From contig BTPP01000005.1 of NCBI GenBank assembly GCA_037102815.1, positions 1,798,001 to 1,862,000 of the forward strand: a stretch of 64,000 bases of DNA. The letters run 5' to 3'. This stretch comes from Neurospora intermedia. Lineage: Eukaryota > Ascomycota > Sordariomycetes > Sordariales > Sordariaceae. A model generated the notes under the pieces. That model worked only from the letters and a program-made list of their open reading frames with translations, had not been told where the DNA came from and searched no databases. The translations under genes were made by a program, and so were the position numbers. Below, piece after piece: positions 10,509 through 22,132 of this stretch. Position 1 is the first letter of the stretch, and every line of letters begins with the position of its first letter.

Positions 10509-11583
10509 ATGGCAGATTCAATAGGTACGCTCGTGTAGGCGTCAGCTTACACCCACCCTATGTAACTTTTACACGCTGGAGGCAAACACTCAGCTAACGT
10601 TTCCTCCTTTTCCTTCAGACCGGGTGTTTGTTCATGCCCTCAACACCGTCAAAAAGATTCCCAAAACGGGCGCTGCCCGCCCACCTCCCGGTGATCGCAT
10701 GCGACTCTATGGGCTTTACAAGCAAGCCATGGAAGGCGACGTGGACGGGGTGATGGAGCGGCCCAGCGCCGCGACAGCCTACGGGGCTGCGCCCGAAGAC
10801 ATTGCGCGCGAGCAGGACAAGTGGGACGCGTGGAACTCGCAAAAAGGGCTATCCCGCACCGAGGCTAAGCGGCGCTACGTCGAGGCACTGATCGAGACGA
10901 TGCATCGATATGCCAACAATACGCCCAACGCGCTCGAACTGGTCGCCGAGCTCGAGTTTGTGTGGAATCAGGTCAAGAGTAATAGCCCCAGCGAGCAGTC
11001 GCTTGCTGGAGGTGGGCTTCAGCAGCAGCAACAACAACAACAACATCAACCGTATAATAATGGAGGAAATGGAGGCAGTTATGGGTATGGCAGTGTTGGT
11101 CCATACGGCCAAAGCCCAGGAGCTGGTGTGAGGAGGTTTCAGCACCCGCTGAGCGGGACAGAAGGGGGCTTGAGGGTGTTGAGCCCCATGAGTGAGGAGG
11201 ACGAGTCGGAGAGAAGGATGAGGGAGGAGGCAGAGCAGGAACTCTTTGGGGCCGATGAGCTTCCGGGCGAATATGCAAAACGTAACGACAAGCGAACCAA
11301 GAGGATGGAGAGAGCGATCGTGAGGCTGTCGGCCGAGATCGCGGCGCTGAGGGAGCAAATTTCGTCGGGAAGGGAGTGGAAGACGCGCAAGGAAAAGAGC
11401 TTCACCAACTGGATTGGATGGTGGTTTTGGGTGCTCGTGAAACACTTTATCATCGACCTGTTCATCCTGGTGGTACTGCTGCTCTGGATGCGCAAGAGAA
11501 AGGACAGGAGGCTGGAGGATTATGTGAGAGGAACATTGAAGCTGGCGAGGGAATATGCAAGGATGGTTTTACCATCCCGGTGA
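10509..11583 (+). CDS. atg37: acyl-CoA-binding domain membrane protein, Atg37/ACBD5-like
   Basis: Tail-anchored acyl-CoA-binding protein of the Atg37 (pexophagy)/ACBD5 type, expected on peroxisomal or ER membrane. Exon 1 is only 16 nt (10509-10524, MADSI plus one base); exon 2 is 10619-11583, with a 94-nt intron; 326 residues. The ACBP domain covers about residues 6-95: FVHALNTVKKIPK, RMRLYGLYKQAMEGD and KWDAWNSQKGLSRTEAKRRY are classic acyl-CoA-binding blocks. A Gln/Asn/Gly-rich linker with a short CAG/CAA run (around 11022-11046) follows, then a charged coiled coil (about residues 200-255). One hydrophobic segment (FWVLVKHFIIDLFILVVLLL, about residues 272-291) is followed by basic residues, as in tail anchors. 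The role in peroxisome turnover is inferred from family and architecture. Confidence 0.85.
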
Positions 11584-12437
11584 AGTATGTTAAGCAGTAC
11601 AAGAGCGGGATACGGAGCAGTACTACTATCCACCGCGAAGACGAAGAAGATAACAAAGACGGGACATATGGTTACACATTGTTTGGCTCGCACATCAACC
11701 CGCACATACGTTACCTACATGGCATTGGGCAAAAGGATCTCCAAGGCGTCATAACTTAGTGCATTTTCACTGGCGCATCGTTGTGTCGTTGTCCTTTGAA
11801 TAAGCATGCTCGAGGGTGGCATAAGTTGATGTTGTACTTATCATTTTTTTTTCTTTTTTTTTTTCTTTTTTGCGCTCAAACACATATTGAGATATTAGAT
11901 TTCACATACACAAAATCTTCGTAACAACATCAAAATGCTGTAGTCGGAGTTGTATGTTGACGGTAAAATGGAATGGTTGATGTGGGTTATGACTAGCACG
12001 TCAGTACGTCAATTGTCTCCTTCAGGTAAAGTTGCCAGGATATTGAAGTTATTATTGGCTATCTCAAAACGAAGCGTAAAATCTTTCAACGTCCGAGGAC
12101 ACTCATCTCATCAGCACAAGATTGCCAGAAGATATAGTGACTACCGCAACATGTAAATTCTTCACGTCAGCTAATATCGGCAGGTCAATGCACAGACCAG
12201 ATCAACTCTGATACAACTTTGATCTCATCGTATGTTTTGACAAGTGTCAAAAGCAATACTCTTCTGCGCTACAAGGACAGTTGCTAACGACATTCTTGCC
12301 GTCAGGAAGCCCCATAACTATACTTGAACCCAACCAAAGCGTTTTCTTCGAAAGAAACCCAGTCAAAAGAGGTATCGCGAAAGGCACATTCCTTCGGGCA
12401 TAGTTCTCTGTCCCTGTGCCTATATCAAGCAGTCACA
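11584..12437. other. intergenic region with T-rich tract
   Basis: 854 bp with the 3' flank of the Atg37-like gene and the promoter of the next gene. A T-run interrupted by single C residues covers 11844-11871. No coding potential or RNA gene is supported. Confidence 0.45.
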
Positions 12438-13127
12438 ATGTCCTCACACTCGAATCATCGACCGGGTGCCCAATCCACCGGCGGCGGACAGCATCAACCT
12501 CAAACCCCGACACTCCGACCCTCTCAGCAAATTCCGGTTCTCACCAACGTGGCACCGAGTATGTTTGTCCCTCTCAGAAACGACGATGTCGAACCACCAT
12601 CCGAAGACGATGAGCCAAGCCAGCGGATCGCGCGCTTGAAGCGCATTATCGAGACCATCGATTACCACACCGCCGCCGTCAAGGAGAACTACATATGGAT
12701 GTTTGAGCGGGAAATGCGTCGGTTCTCTCTTGACGCGGCCGAGCGTGAAGAAGAGTTTAAGCTTCGCGATCTGCACCCGCCTGGCCCAGCAGAGACGGAA
12801 ATCGACGCCGTATTTGCCAGCATGGAGAGGCCAGCTCCCGAGGGAATTGATTACAACGATCCCAACAACCCGTTCAATGTCAAGCATCTGCCGGAGCTCA
12901 ACCCGCAGGAGTTCATGCCACGCGATGTCTCGCTGAGGGAGAAGGCCATGATGGATATCCTGACGGTAGTGGAAGCAGGGACGAATGAGATCGAGGCGTA
13001 CCAGAATCACATGAAGGGCTTGAGGAGCACCTACGTCGAACTGCTGGGGAAGGAGCAGGAGATACTGCGACAGGCGGCGTTGAGGCCGGAGGAACGGACT
13101 CGGGTTCAAGATGCACCCATGGGCTGA
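12438..13127 (+). CDS. unknown coiled-coil protein (229 residues)
   Basis: A single-exon frame starting at the ATG at 12438 (ACAATG) and ending at 13127. I do not recognise the family. Visible features: a polar N-terminus (about 1-50) rich in Gln/Thr/Pro; an acidic linker (EPPSEDDEPSQ); a helix of about 50 residues from RIARLKRIIETIDYHT to RRFSLDAAEREEEF; a conserved-looking centre with ASMERPAPEGIDYNDPNNPF; and a second helix (YQNHMKGLRSTYVELLGKEQ) near the C-terminus. No signal peptide or membrane span. The two helices flanking a proline-rich middle suggest a scaffold or complex subunit, but that is only inference. Codon usage resembles the neighbouring genes, which supports a real gene. 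Confidence 0.75.
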   Translation: MSSHSNHRPGAQSTGGGQHQPQTPTLRPSQQIPVLTNVAPSMFVPLRNDDVEPPSEDDEPSQRIARLKRIIETIDYHTAAVKENYIWMFEREMRRFSLDAAEREEEFKLRDLHPPGPAETEIDAVFASMERPAPEGIDYNDPNNPFNVKHLPELNPQEFMPRDVSLREKAMMDILTVVEAGTNEIEAYQNHMKGLRSTYVELLGKEQEILRQAALRPEERTRVQDAPMG

Positions 13128-13946
13128 TGACTAGACATATTATCACCACATGCTGCCTGGCATCAGAGTTTCGACATGGATACGAGCTCGTCAGGGAGGT
13201 TGAGCAGCAGCCGTGAAGCTAGAATTTGGTCCCAGATAGTCACCAAATGAACATGGTGCCAGCAGATCAACTACGCTTCTACTTCAACCGTGCTTTTAAG
13301 CAAGGTCATTTTGGTTGTGATGAGATGTGGCAACCGGCGGTAAGAATCACTGCTCAAAGACGCCCTCGAAAGGGACATCTAGCGTGTATCCATAAACGGA
13401 GCCAAAGAAAATCTATCTAGGACACATGATAGAGGGGAACACTCGTAGAGCGTGCAAAAGCCATACCCGAAAGCGTGGACGATGCGAACCAATATCCCCC
13501 TACAATAAGTGGCCATAGTACAATAATGAGAGAAAAAGATCAAAAAAAGAGGAAGCGCGGCGGCTGGCCGAGCTTTTAAAGGAGTTTTGGAATCTCGAGA
13601 GTGGGCTTACAAATTAAGCATCGTGATTGGTCGAAGCTCTCTTTGCTCCGTTATGTAGCCGGCAGCTGGTGGGGTCCAGCTCCCCACTTCTTGCCGGGGC
13701 GGCAGGGTGGAACCTGAGCCCACTTCAATACCGACCACTGGACTGGCAGAATGGCAGGTCCGGGTCTAGTGTACCGTCGTCCAACTCACAGCACAGACCA
13801 GACGACCGCCCACTGTCATTGCCGACCCGACATAACATACAAGCAGGCGCTTGCTGGCTGCAGGCAATATTGCGATACATTCAACCTCTCGATACTATCT
13901 CGACCTCCAAGTCCCCCTCCGACCGCCGTCGAGACGACGACACACG
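13128..13946. other. intergenic region upstream of nuo78
   Basis: 819 bp holding the 3' flank of the unknown gene and the nuo78 promoter. An AAAAAGATCAAAAAAAGAGG purine-rich stretch lies near 13532. Nothing else was recognised. Confidence 0.45.
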
Positions 13947-16648
13947 ATGTTGAGGTCGACATTGTCCCGTTCGGCTTGGCGGACTGGCAGGCATCAGGCG
14001 GCCAGGACTGCCAGCCGTGCCTTTTCGGCCACAGCTCAGAGACCCGCAGAGGTCGAGCTCACAATTGGTATGTCTCCATCCAGACCTCCACCTCATGACT
14101 AGCATACACCGTGTATGATCCCCGTACCTGTCGGCGCCGATACTGACTCGTGTCTCCCGCATTTCACAGATGGAAAGAAGGTCTCTATCGAGGGTGAGCA
14201 CTCACAATGCGCTGCGTCGCAAGTCCTGGCTACGGAAAATGGGGATGAGGGGGGCCAAAAACACGGACATGGTCATCGCTAATACTCGAGGAAACCACCA
14301 GCTGGATCGGCCTTGATCCAGGCTTGCGAAAAGGCTGGCGTTACCATTCCCAGGTATGCGGAAAACGGACCCTGAATCTCGGAACTGCCCGTAGAGGTTC
14401 TTGCTGACTGTTTTGCAGATACTGTTATCATGAGTACGTCACATGTGGCTCGCCCCGCTCTCCCGAATTGATCGCAGCTCCAGTCACTCCAGCAGGCGTC
14501 AGCCCTACAAGGATCGACTGACAAATGTTGTAACTTTCCAGGAAGCTCATGATTGCGGGCAACTGCCGCATGTGCTTGGTCGAAGTCGAAAAGGTCCCGA
14601 AGCCCGTCGCGTCGTGCGCATGGCCCGTCCAACCTGGCATGGTCGTCAAGACCAACTCGCCCCTGACGCACAAGGCGCGCGAGGGTGTGATGGAGTTCCT
14701 GCTCGCAAACCACCCCTTGGACTGCCCTATTTGCGACCAGGGTGGTGAGTGCGATCTCCAGGACCAGTCGATGCGCTACGGCGGCGACCGTGGTCGGTTC
14801 CACGAAGTCGGCGGGAAGCGAGCGGTGGAGGACAAGAACATGGGTCCCCTCATCAAGACCTCCATGAACAGGTGTATTCAATGCACGAGATGTGTGCGAT
14901 TTGCGAACGATATTGCCGGCGCCCCGGAGCTGGGTTCGACTGGCCGTGGCAACGACCTGCAGATTGGTACCTACTTGGAGAAGAACCTCGACTCTGAGCT
15001 TTCTGGTAACGTCATCGATCTCTGCCCTGTCGGTGCTCTGACCTCGAAGCCGTATGCTTTCCGTGCGCGCCCTTGGGAGCTGAAGAAGACGGAATCGATT
15101 GACGTTCTGGACGGCCTGGGCTCTAACATTCGTGTCGACACTCGTGGCTTGGAGGTTATGCGCATTCTTCCTCGCCTCAACGACGAGGTTAACGAGGAGT
15201 GGATTAACGACAAGACTCGCTTTGCCTGCGACGGTCTCAAGACCCAGCGTCTTACCATCCCCCTGGTCCGAAGAGACGGAAAGTTCGAGCCGGCGTCATG
15301 GGACCAGGCTCTGACCGAAATTGCACACGCTTACCAAACGCTGAACCCCCAGGGCAATGAGTTCAAGGCTATTGCTGGTCAGCTCACCGAGGTTGAGTCA
15401 TTGGTTGCCATGAAGGATCTTGCCAACAGGCTCGGATCGGAGAACCTTGCGCTGGATATGCCCTCGGGCCACAAGCCTCTTGCTCATGGTGTTGATGTCC
15501 GCTCCAACTATATCTTCAACTCCAGCATCGTCGGTATCGAATCTGCTGATGTTATCTTGCTAGTTGGTACTAACCCGAGACACGAGGCCGCTGTACTCAA
15601 TGCTAGAATCCGTAAGCAATGGCTGCGCTCTGATCTCGAGATTGGCGTTGTTGGCCAGACCTGGGATTCGACTTTTGAGTTTGAGCACCTAGGTACCGAC
15701 CACGCTGCTCTCCAGAAGGCGCTTGAGGGTGACTTTGGCAAGAAGCTCCAATCGGCCAAGAACCCCATGATCGTTGTGGGCTCCGGCGTCACCGACCACG
15801 GCGACGCTAATGCCTTCTATGAGACCGTTGGAAAGTTCGTCGACAGCAACGCTTCTAACTTCCTCACTGAGGAGTGGAACGGCTACAACGTCCTGCAGCG
15901 TGCTGCCTCCAGAGTCGGCGCCTTCGAGGTTGGCTTCACTGTTCCTTCCGCCGAGATTGCCGAGACAAAGCCCAAGTTCGTCTGGCTCCTCGGCGCCGAT
16001 GAGTTTAACGAGGCCGACATCCCCAAGGACGCCTTCATCGTCTACCAAGGCCACCACGGTGACCGGGGCGCCCAGATCGCCGATATCGTTCTCCCTGGCG
16101 CTGCCTACACCGAGAAGGCTGGCACCTACGTCAACACCGAGGGCCGTGTGCAGATGACCCGCGCTGCCACCGGCCTTCCCGGTGCCGCCCGTACGGACTG
16201 GAAGATTCTCCGCGCTGTGAGCGAGTACCTCGGCGTCCGCCTTCCCTATGACGATGTCGCTCAACTTCGGGATCGCATGGTCGAGATTAGCCCTGCTCTG
16301 TCATCTTATGATATCATTGAGCCTCCCTCGCTGCAGCAGCTCAGCAAGGTGCAGCTGGTCGAGCAGAACCAGGGCGCCACCGCAACCAACGAGCCCCTCA
16401 AAAAGGTTATCGACAACTTCTACTTCACTGACGCCATTTCCAGAAGGTTCGTTCTCTTTTGTTACGCTGTCGACATCTCCACTTCCATCAGATCCTAACG
16501 CAGTATCCACTAACCGTCCACAACTCACAGCTCCCCAACCATGGCCCGTTGCTCAGCCGCCAAGGAGACGGGCGATCCTCGAACCAACTTCATGGCTCCC
16601 GGCATGGAGGAGGATAGACCTATGGGCCAGATCGCCTATGGTGCATGA
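13947..16648 (+). CDS. nuo78: NADH:ubiquinone oxidoreductase 78-kDa subunit (complex I, NUO78/NDUFS1)
   Basis: Iron-sulfur subunit of the complex I peripheral arm, mitochondrial matrix side, carrying clusters N1b, N4 and N5 between the flavoprotein and quinone sites. Exons: 13947-14067, 14170-14193, 14302-14353, 14419-14433, 14542-16446, 16531-16648; 744 residues, as in N. crassa. An Arg/Ser-rich presequence (MLRSTLSRSAWRTGRHQAAR) targets mitochondria. Cysteine ligands are visible: YCYH and NCRMC for the 2Fe-2S cluster, CPICDQGGECDLQ with upstream His for N5, and CIQCTRC plus CPVGAL for N4. The rest is the molybdopterin-oxidoreductase-like domain. Exon 4 is a 15-nt microexon encoding RYCYH. 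The last intron uses a GTTCGT donor. My recollection of N. crassa NUO78 differs at only a few positions, which places the organism in Sordariaceae. Confidence 0.98.
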
Positions 16649-18014
16649 ATAAGCATCAGGGATCAAGCGTAGGGAAAAGCAAGGCAAAGGTAAGGGGGGC
16701 GTATAATGAACAAGACAACAGACAGGCAGATACAGCCAAACCAACAGACACTGGATCACAGTACAGTGCAGGACATATAAGACATGAAAAAAGAGAGGAA
16801 GGAGGGACTTCCGTTTTTCCTCGCTTTCTCTTTTCAACTTGTTCTTACCGCATGCATCCCAGTTGCTGCAAGTTGTTTTTTTAGAAGAACGATGAGAGAC
16901 ATACAGAGTTTTGTTCTTGCTCTTTGATTTATTTTTGTCCTAGCTTTGTGTTTATTGTGCATGTATATATTGACGGGTTGATGTTGTGGAGGTTGTGAAG
17001 AGAGGTGTCGTTGCTTACAGTCAGGCCTAGAGTAGCAATGTTGCATGCAATGTTACTTATACGGCTGGTCTGTTCAGTCATCTCTCATGGCGTGCCACGA
17101 GGGCTTGAGAAATCAATTTCTGGGGTGTTCAAGCATCTGCATAACAATCCAATGAAATATATTTCGTTCACAACCCATCCATGGATGACAATTTCATTCA
17201 GACGCAGCCGTTAGGGTCAATTCTCTTCAACAAACTACGATTGTGCCTGGCTTTACTCTCGAATCGATTCATCGCCTATAGAATATGTTGCTGTGGATGC
17301 TCTTGCGGTTGCAAACAGTTCTATGGACCAGTCTCCCAGCAAAGTCATCGGCAGAATGATTGTATAGTTACTGGAACATCCCAGGGATCATTTCTTGAGA
17401 TCCCCGTGACACGTTATGGATTTCTTGCTGAGTAAACTGTGACCAACGTCTACTCCATACTGAAGCTATGTTCGTCAGTACTAAAGGGAATTACTAGGCT
17501 AAATCAACATCAAACAACGTGAGATACACGACCAGAAAGTCAAATCTTTGTGCGCCAAAACATGCTGGATGTATCCCATGAAGCCATGTATAGCGGCCGC
17601 CCAGTAAGCATTGCCATCTGCTCAATAAGATCGTTCGTTGTCCGCCAGTGGACCGCCACATCTACGCAAGAACCTCCCAAATCTGGATTTACCAGATCAT
17701 GACTTGGGGGATACTAACGGAGAAACGAGCAGGAACCCCACAGAGAGCATTGCCATCTGCTCATTGATATATATGCAAGTAATGAAACTGCTGCCAAAAC
17801 CACGACTCTCTACCATGCTATGCACTCCTTCCTCACACTCTGGCACCATTTTACGCATCATCTTGCCCCTGACGAGGGACGAGCTCATCATCTGGCTCGG
17901 GTACTTCACTTGGTTTGAGAATACGAAATGACGTCTAATTATGGAAATACGACCGGTCTTGATTAGTGCTGCCGCGCACATCTTGGGGGGAAAGCCGTCA
18001 CGAGCGGAAACTGA
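16649..18014. other. convergent intergenic region, nuo78 / PEX39-like 3' flanks
   Basis: 1.37 kb between two converging genes. It includes a CATGTATATA decamer at 16960-16969 that fits the Puf3-class consensus, and an 18-nt direct repeat (17607-17624 and 17746-17763). No coding exon is supported. Confidence 0.5.
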
Positions 18015-19094
18015 CTAGGCTCCCATCTTCTGTGGCTGGTCTCGCTGATGCTCTTGCTCCTCGTCCTCAGGTGGGAGGGGAGGGAATTCACGATCGATCA
18101 TGACCTCGGAAGTGACGAGGTTCGCGGCTGCAGCTTGTTGTTGCTTCTTCTCCCAGGGCTTCTGGGGAGCTTGCATCTTTCCAATGGGAGAAATACCCTA
18201 AAGGAGAATGAGAGGTAGAGTTAGTGTTTGTTCAACGTTTCATTCCTTTTCCATCAGTTTTGAAGTCTTTTACTTCCAGCTGTTCATAGTTTCCAACGAG
18301 AGAAGAAGGTCTATTTGAAAAGGGGAAACGCGCAAGATATATAAGTGAAAGTAGAAAACTCACAGGCTGCCTAACAACGGTATTAGGAATCTCCTTGATA
18401 CCGGGGACCGGCGTCCCATTCGTGATGAGCTCAATAATGGCGTTGAAACGCTCCGGGTAAGGAGCATTACCATTGGCTCCCCTTTCAGCACCATCGGCGT
18501 CACCATCATCGGCCTTTTTGAGTAAATCCACCTTGGGAGCCTGGACTTGCCAAGCGGGTAGATCGTCATCTGATGCTGAGACAGGGGTAGTGCCCATGAG
18601 CTGCTGGATGTCGGCGAGCTTGTCAACTAGCTGGGCGTCGACTGGCGAATTGGGAATTTGTGAGTGTGAGGGTGTCGAAGGAGATGACGAAGGGAGAAGA
18701 TAGTTCTCGTAGGCGGACCGGTCGATGTCGATACTGAAGCGGGACTTGTACCACCAGACGCGGGCTTGGAGAGAGATGCCAAGAGCCTTTTGGCGCTCGA
18801 ATCCGTTTGAGAGAGGGCCCAGCATGGCTACCAGCCCTTGCTACGATGATGATGGTAGCGGTCAGTCTTTGGGGTTGAATCAAGTTGCCACATGGTGAGC
18901 GGTACCGAGTGAGGACGGTTTGTGAGAGGAGAGAGAGATTCACAGGTGAGGCCTGAGTGAGGCGCCCCTCACATGGTCACCGCGAGTTGACTCACAAGAA
19001 AGGAACGGTCCTTGATCCAAGGGTAGGCATCAAACTTCTTGAAGGCGGCGACGTCATTGCCGCCCGTTGACGGTTGTTGTGTAGAAATCTCCAT
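18015..19094 (-). CDS. pex39: PEX39-like peroxisomal protein with KPWE motif
   Basis: Three exons on the minus strand: 19094-18996, 18840-18364 and 18197-18015; 252 residues. The N-terminal part reads AAFKKFDAYPWIKDRSFL joined to QGLVAMLGPLSNGFERQKAL, then a helical segment (VWWYKSRFSIDIDRSAYENY). A Ser/Pro linker leads to FNAIIELITNGTPVPGI, a PGI-type motif at about residues 170-186. KPWE sits at about 205-208 in the third exon, followed by a Gln/Ala run and an acidic Pro-rich tail. The PGI-plus-KPWE pair is the signature of human C6orf226/PEX39 and yeast Yjr012c, reported to assist import of PTS2 cargo. The homology call rests on motif order seen by eye; function here is inferred. Introns are 155 and 166 nt, longer than most in the window. 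Confidence 0.72.
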
Positions 19095-20183
19095 CTTGTG
19101 GTTGTGGAAAGTGAGGGGCTGACGTAGAGATCCCGCGTGCCCGTTCGAGGAAGCCTCACGCTTCAGGAGGAGGATGTTACCTCCACTGGAATGAGAGTCC
19201 ACGAGGTGATGTGAAAGGAAGCTTGTGCAGCAGGCCAGCAGCTGCAATACGTAGCCACAAATGGAGCTTTTCTGAAAAGACGAGAATAACACTTCTCGGT
19301 GAGTGTATCACATGTGAGTTTCCGGGGTGGGATGACGGAACGAGGTTCAAGTTGTCCGGGATGTTGTAGTCGTTCTGGGGTCCGGTCTGGGTAGGTACCT
19401 AGCGAGGCAAGGGCGGGAAGTGAGGTCCACTAATAAGAGAACCCTGCTGTCCCAGCCTGCGCCTGAGGATGGCCAGGTGAGTATGTACACTACCTCTACG
19501 GGTGAGGGAAAGATCCAGGCTCACCGGGCAACGAGCACGGACCCGATCTTGAGATCCCTGCCACAGGGAGGCACGTTGAGCACACTGCGCACCCCTGAAA
19601 TGCGGCCGTGATACAGCGGAATGGCCACTGAGATCTCAGGGACGAACGTGCACTGATATAGGTATGTAGGTACACACAGGGCATTGCTCCGGGCCGTCAC
19701 TTTCATGTTGCTTCCCTTCGCCTTTCTCGCACAAACACCCACCCGACATCTTTTCCAAAGCAAAGGAAACGGAATTGCTCTTTACGCAGTAGACCGATAT
19801 AATACCTCTAGATCATAGCCAAGTTTCAACTTGTTCTCCCATCCCCATCAGCGTCCGGCACTGCGCTACCTATTCTCCAGGGGCAATCCACGCCAATACG
19901 CCCACCGACTTAGACGAGCCAGACTCGACTGCAACACTGCGATCGTCACCACAACCTACCTAATCTCGTACTTAGCACTTTTGAGCGCTGACAGCGACGG
20001 AGCGACAGCGCACCGTATCTCGCACTGGCCTGACCCCAGCGAGTGGACGACTGAAACCATCAACACGCACCCACATTTATCACAGTCGCCAAAGACGCCT
20101 CACATCGACCCTCCACCACGTACTTTTATCTCTTGCTACATCTCTCCGTCTTTGGGAAGGAGTGGTCTTCAGCCTCAAAAGCC
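19095..20183. promoter_or_regulatory. divergent promoter region (PEX39-like / Ptc5-like)
   Basis: 1.09 kb between divergent starts. TAGGTACC/TAGGTAC-type motifs occur near 19391 and 19661. From about 19800 to 20180 the plus strand is C/A-rich, consistent with the leader of the phosphatase gene. A 233-codon open frame crosses this leader into the CDS but lacks an ATG at its start and is treated as a shadow. Confidence 0.45.
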
Positions 20184-22132
20184 ATGCGTCGTGCTGCCGT
20201 CAAAGCTCTACGGACGAGCTACCAGTGCACCTGCCGGGGCCTACGAGTTAGCAGTAGGGGATCACCTCTCCCCCTGCTGCAGTCCTCAAAGGCAGCCAGT
20301 TCCGGTTCCCCCACAGCTCATTACAATCCCCGTCTCGGCACGGCTACCGCAAGATACCTGTCGTCTACCGGCGCGCGCGACTCTTCAGGTACGCATCATC
20401 ATTCGAATGCTCGCCCCGAGCCCCTTCGTTCATCCATGTACGTCCGCGGCGCTTTCGTCACCCTGCTTTCAGGGCTTGTCGCCTACGGTGCCTGGTACAA
20501 CTCCGGCGACAGCAATAGCGAGTCTCCGGTAGCCTCGACGACTAGCGCAATCACCACCGCTACGGGCGCTGTCCCGACCCGGTCTGTCCTGGTGATCGGA
20601 GCCGACGAGTTACACACGGGTACCTTTGTGGGAGACGGCCCTATTTCCAAGACCACAAGCGATAACGAAAGAGTAGTCGAGATGTTGTCCCCCGAGCAAG
20701 CGACCCGGAAGCTACGCCAGTACGAGCAGTCGGTCTACGTCAACCGTGGTCAGGGTGTGGTTCGCTACGATGTGGCCCAGCTGCCCTCTAACGATCCGAT
20801 CGAGGATGACCATGCCGAAAAGATTGTCGAGGTGCCCAACAAGGCTCCGAGCAGTGATCCGAGCGATTGGATGTTTTGGGGTGTTTTCGATGGCCATTCG
20901 TAAGTGACTCTCCTATGCGGACTATATATATTAATATAGTCAGTGCTTATTGAGCGACGACTAACAACATTCCATACAGAGGGTGGACCACATCGGCCAA
21001 ACTACGCCAGGCACTCATCAGTTTCGTTGCTCGCGAACTCAACGAGACCTACAAGTCTTCTCCGGATCTTATCCCGTCTGCCGCCGCGGTTGAGTCTGCC
21101 ATAAAAACCGGATTTACGCGACTGGATGACGAGATTGTGCATCAAAGCGTACAAAGGGTTCTGAAGTCCAACAACCGGCTCGTTGCCGCCGAACATCTGG
21201 CCCCAGCCTTGTCAGGCTCGTGTGCTCTGCTCTCCTTCTACGACAGCAAGTCCAAGCTTCTCCGGGTTGCTTGTACTGGCGATTCGCGCGCAGTGTTGGG
21301 TCGCAGATCCGAATCTGGAAAGTGGACGGCAACTGCCCTATCAACCGACCAGACGGGTAGTAACCCGGACGAGGCTGCTCGCTTGCGCAAACTGCACCCG
21401 GGTGAAGAGCATGTGGTTCGTCACGGTCGCGTACTTGGCGGCCTTGAGCCGACACGCGCATTCGGCGATGCGAGCTACAAATGGAGCCGCGAACTTTCAG
21501 AGAAGCTTCGGGAAAAGTTCTTTGGTAGGTCTGTTTCTCCCCTTCTCAAGACACCCCCATATGTCACCGCCGAGCCAGTCGTTACCACGACCAAGATCGA
21601 GCCTGAGAAGGGTGATTTTGTGGTCATGGCCACAGACGGCTTGTGGGAGATGTTGACCAACGAGGAGGTGGTTGGGCTGGTGGGCAAGTGGATTGAGAGC
21701 CAAGCTGGTAGCAGCTCCAAGTCATCGGGATATTTCTCCTTCTTGCAAAAGGGTAGCAAGACAGCCCTGCCTGTCGAATCCAGCGAGTCGGAGAAGAATA
21801 GCGGCAATAAGACGCCCATTCGTCAGAGACAGTGGGGCGCTACCGGTACGGACCCGATGGAACGGTTCGTGGTTCAGGATAAGAACGTTGCTACACATCT
21901 TGTTCGCAACGCCCTCGGTGGGAAGAACCAGGAACAAGTGTCGGCCCTGTTGACGCTCCCTTCGCCCTTTTCGAGGAGATACCGTGATGATTTGACGGTC
22001 CAGGTTATCTTCTTTGGATACGACGGCCCGAAGACGGGCGAGATTGTTGTCAACAAGGAGGCGACGGCTGCGGCTCTGGCTGCCGCGGCGGCTGATGGTA
22101 ACAAGACGGGGCCTGTGAAGCCTAAGCTGTAG
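20184..22132 (+). CDS. ptc5: mitochondrial PP2C phosphatase, Ptc5/pyruvate dehydrogenase phosphatase-like
   Basis: Mg/Mn-dependent protein phosphatase; yeast Ptc5 dephosphorylates pyruvate dehydrogenase E1-alpha in mitochondria. Exons 20184-20899 and 20980-22132 with an 80-nt intron; 622 residues. An Arg-rich presequence (MRRAAVKALRTSYQ) and a hydrophobic segment (YVRGAFVTLLSGLVAYGAW, about residues 85-103) suggest a membrane-anchored mitochondrial form. PP2C motifs in order: WGVFDGHSGW (metal ligand Asp; split by the intron), SGSCALLSFY, TGDSRAVLG, STDQTGSNPDE, GGLEPTRAFGD, TPPYVTAEP, VVMATDGLWEMLTNEEV and DDLTVQVIFF. The usual DGHGG is DGHSG here, and the metal-binding Asp residues are kept. 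A low-complexity Ser/Lys insert (about residues 485-510) precedes the last motifs. An Ala-rich tail ends the protein. Confidence 0.9.

Noticed and set aside
19831-20532. 233-codon plus-strand open frame overlapping the ptc5 leader and first exon
   Set aside because: It starts at a TTG, overlaps the Ptc5 presequence in another frame and has no recognisable product.
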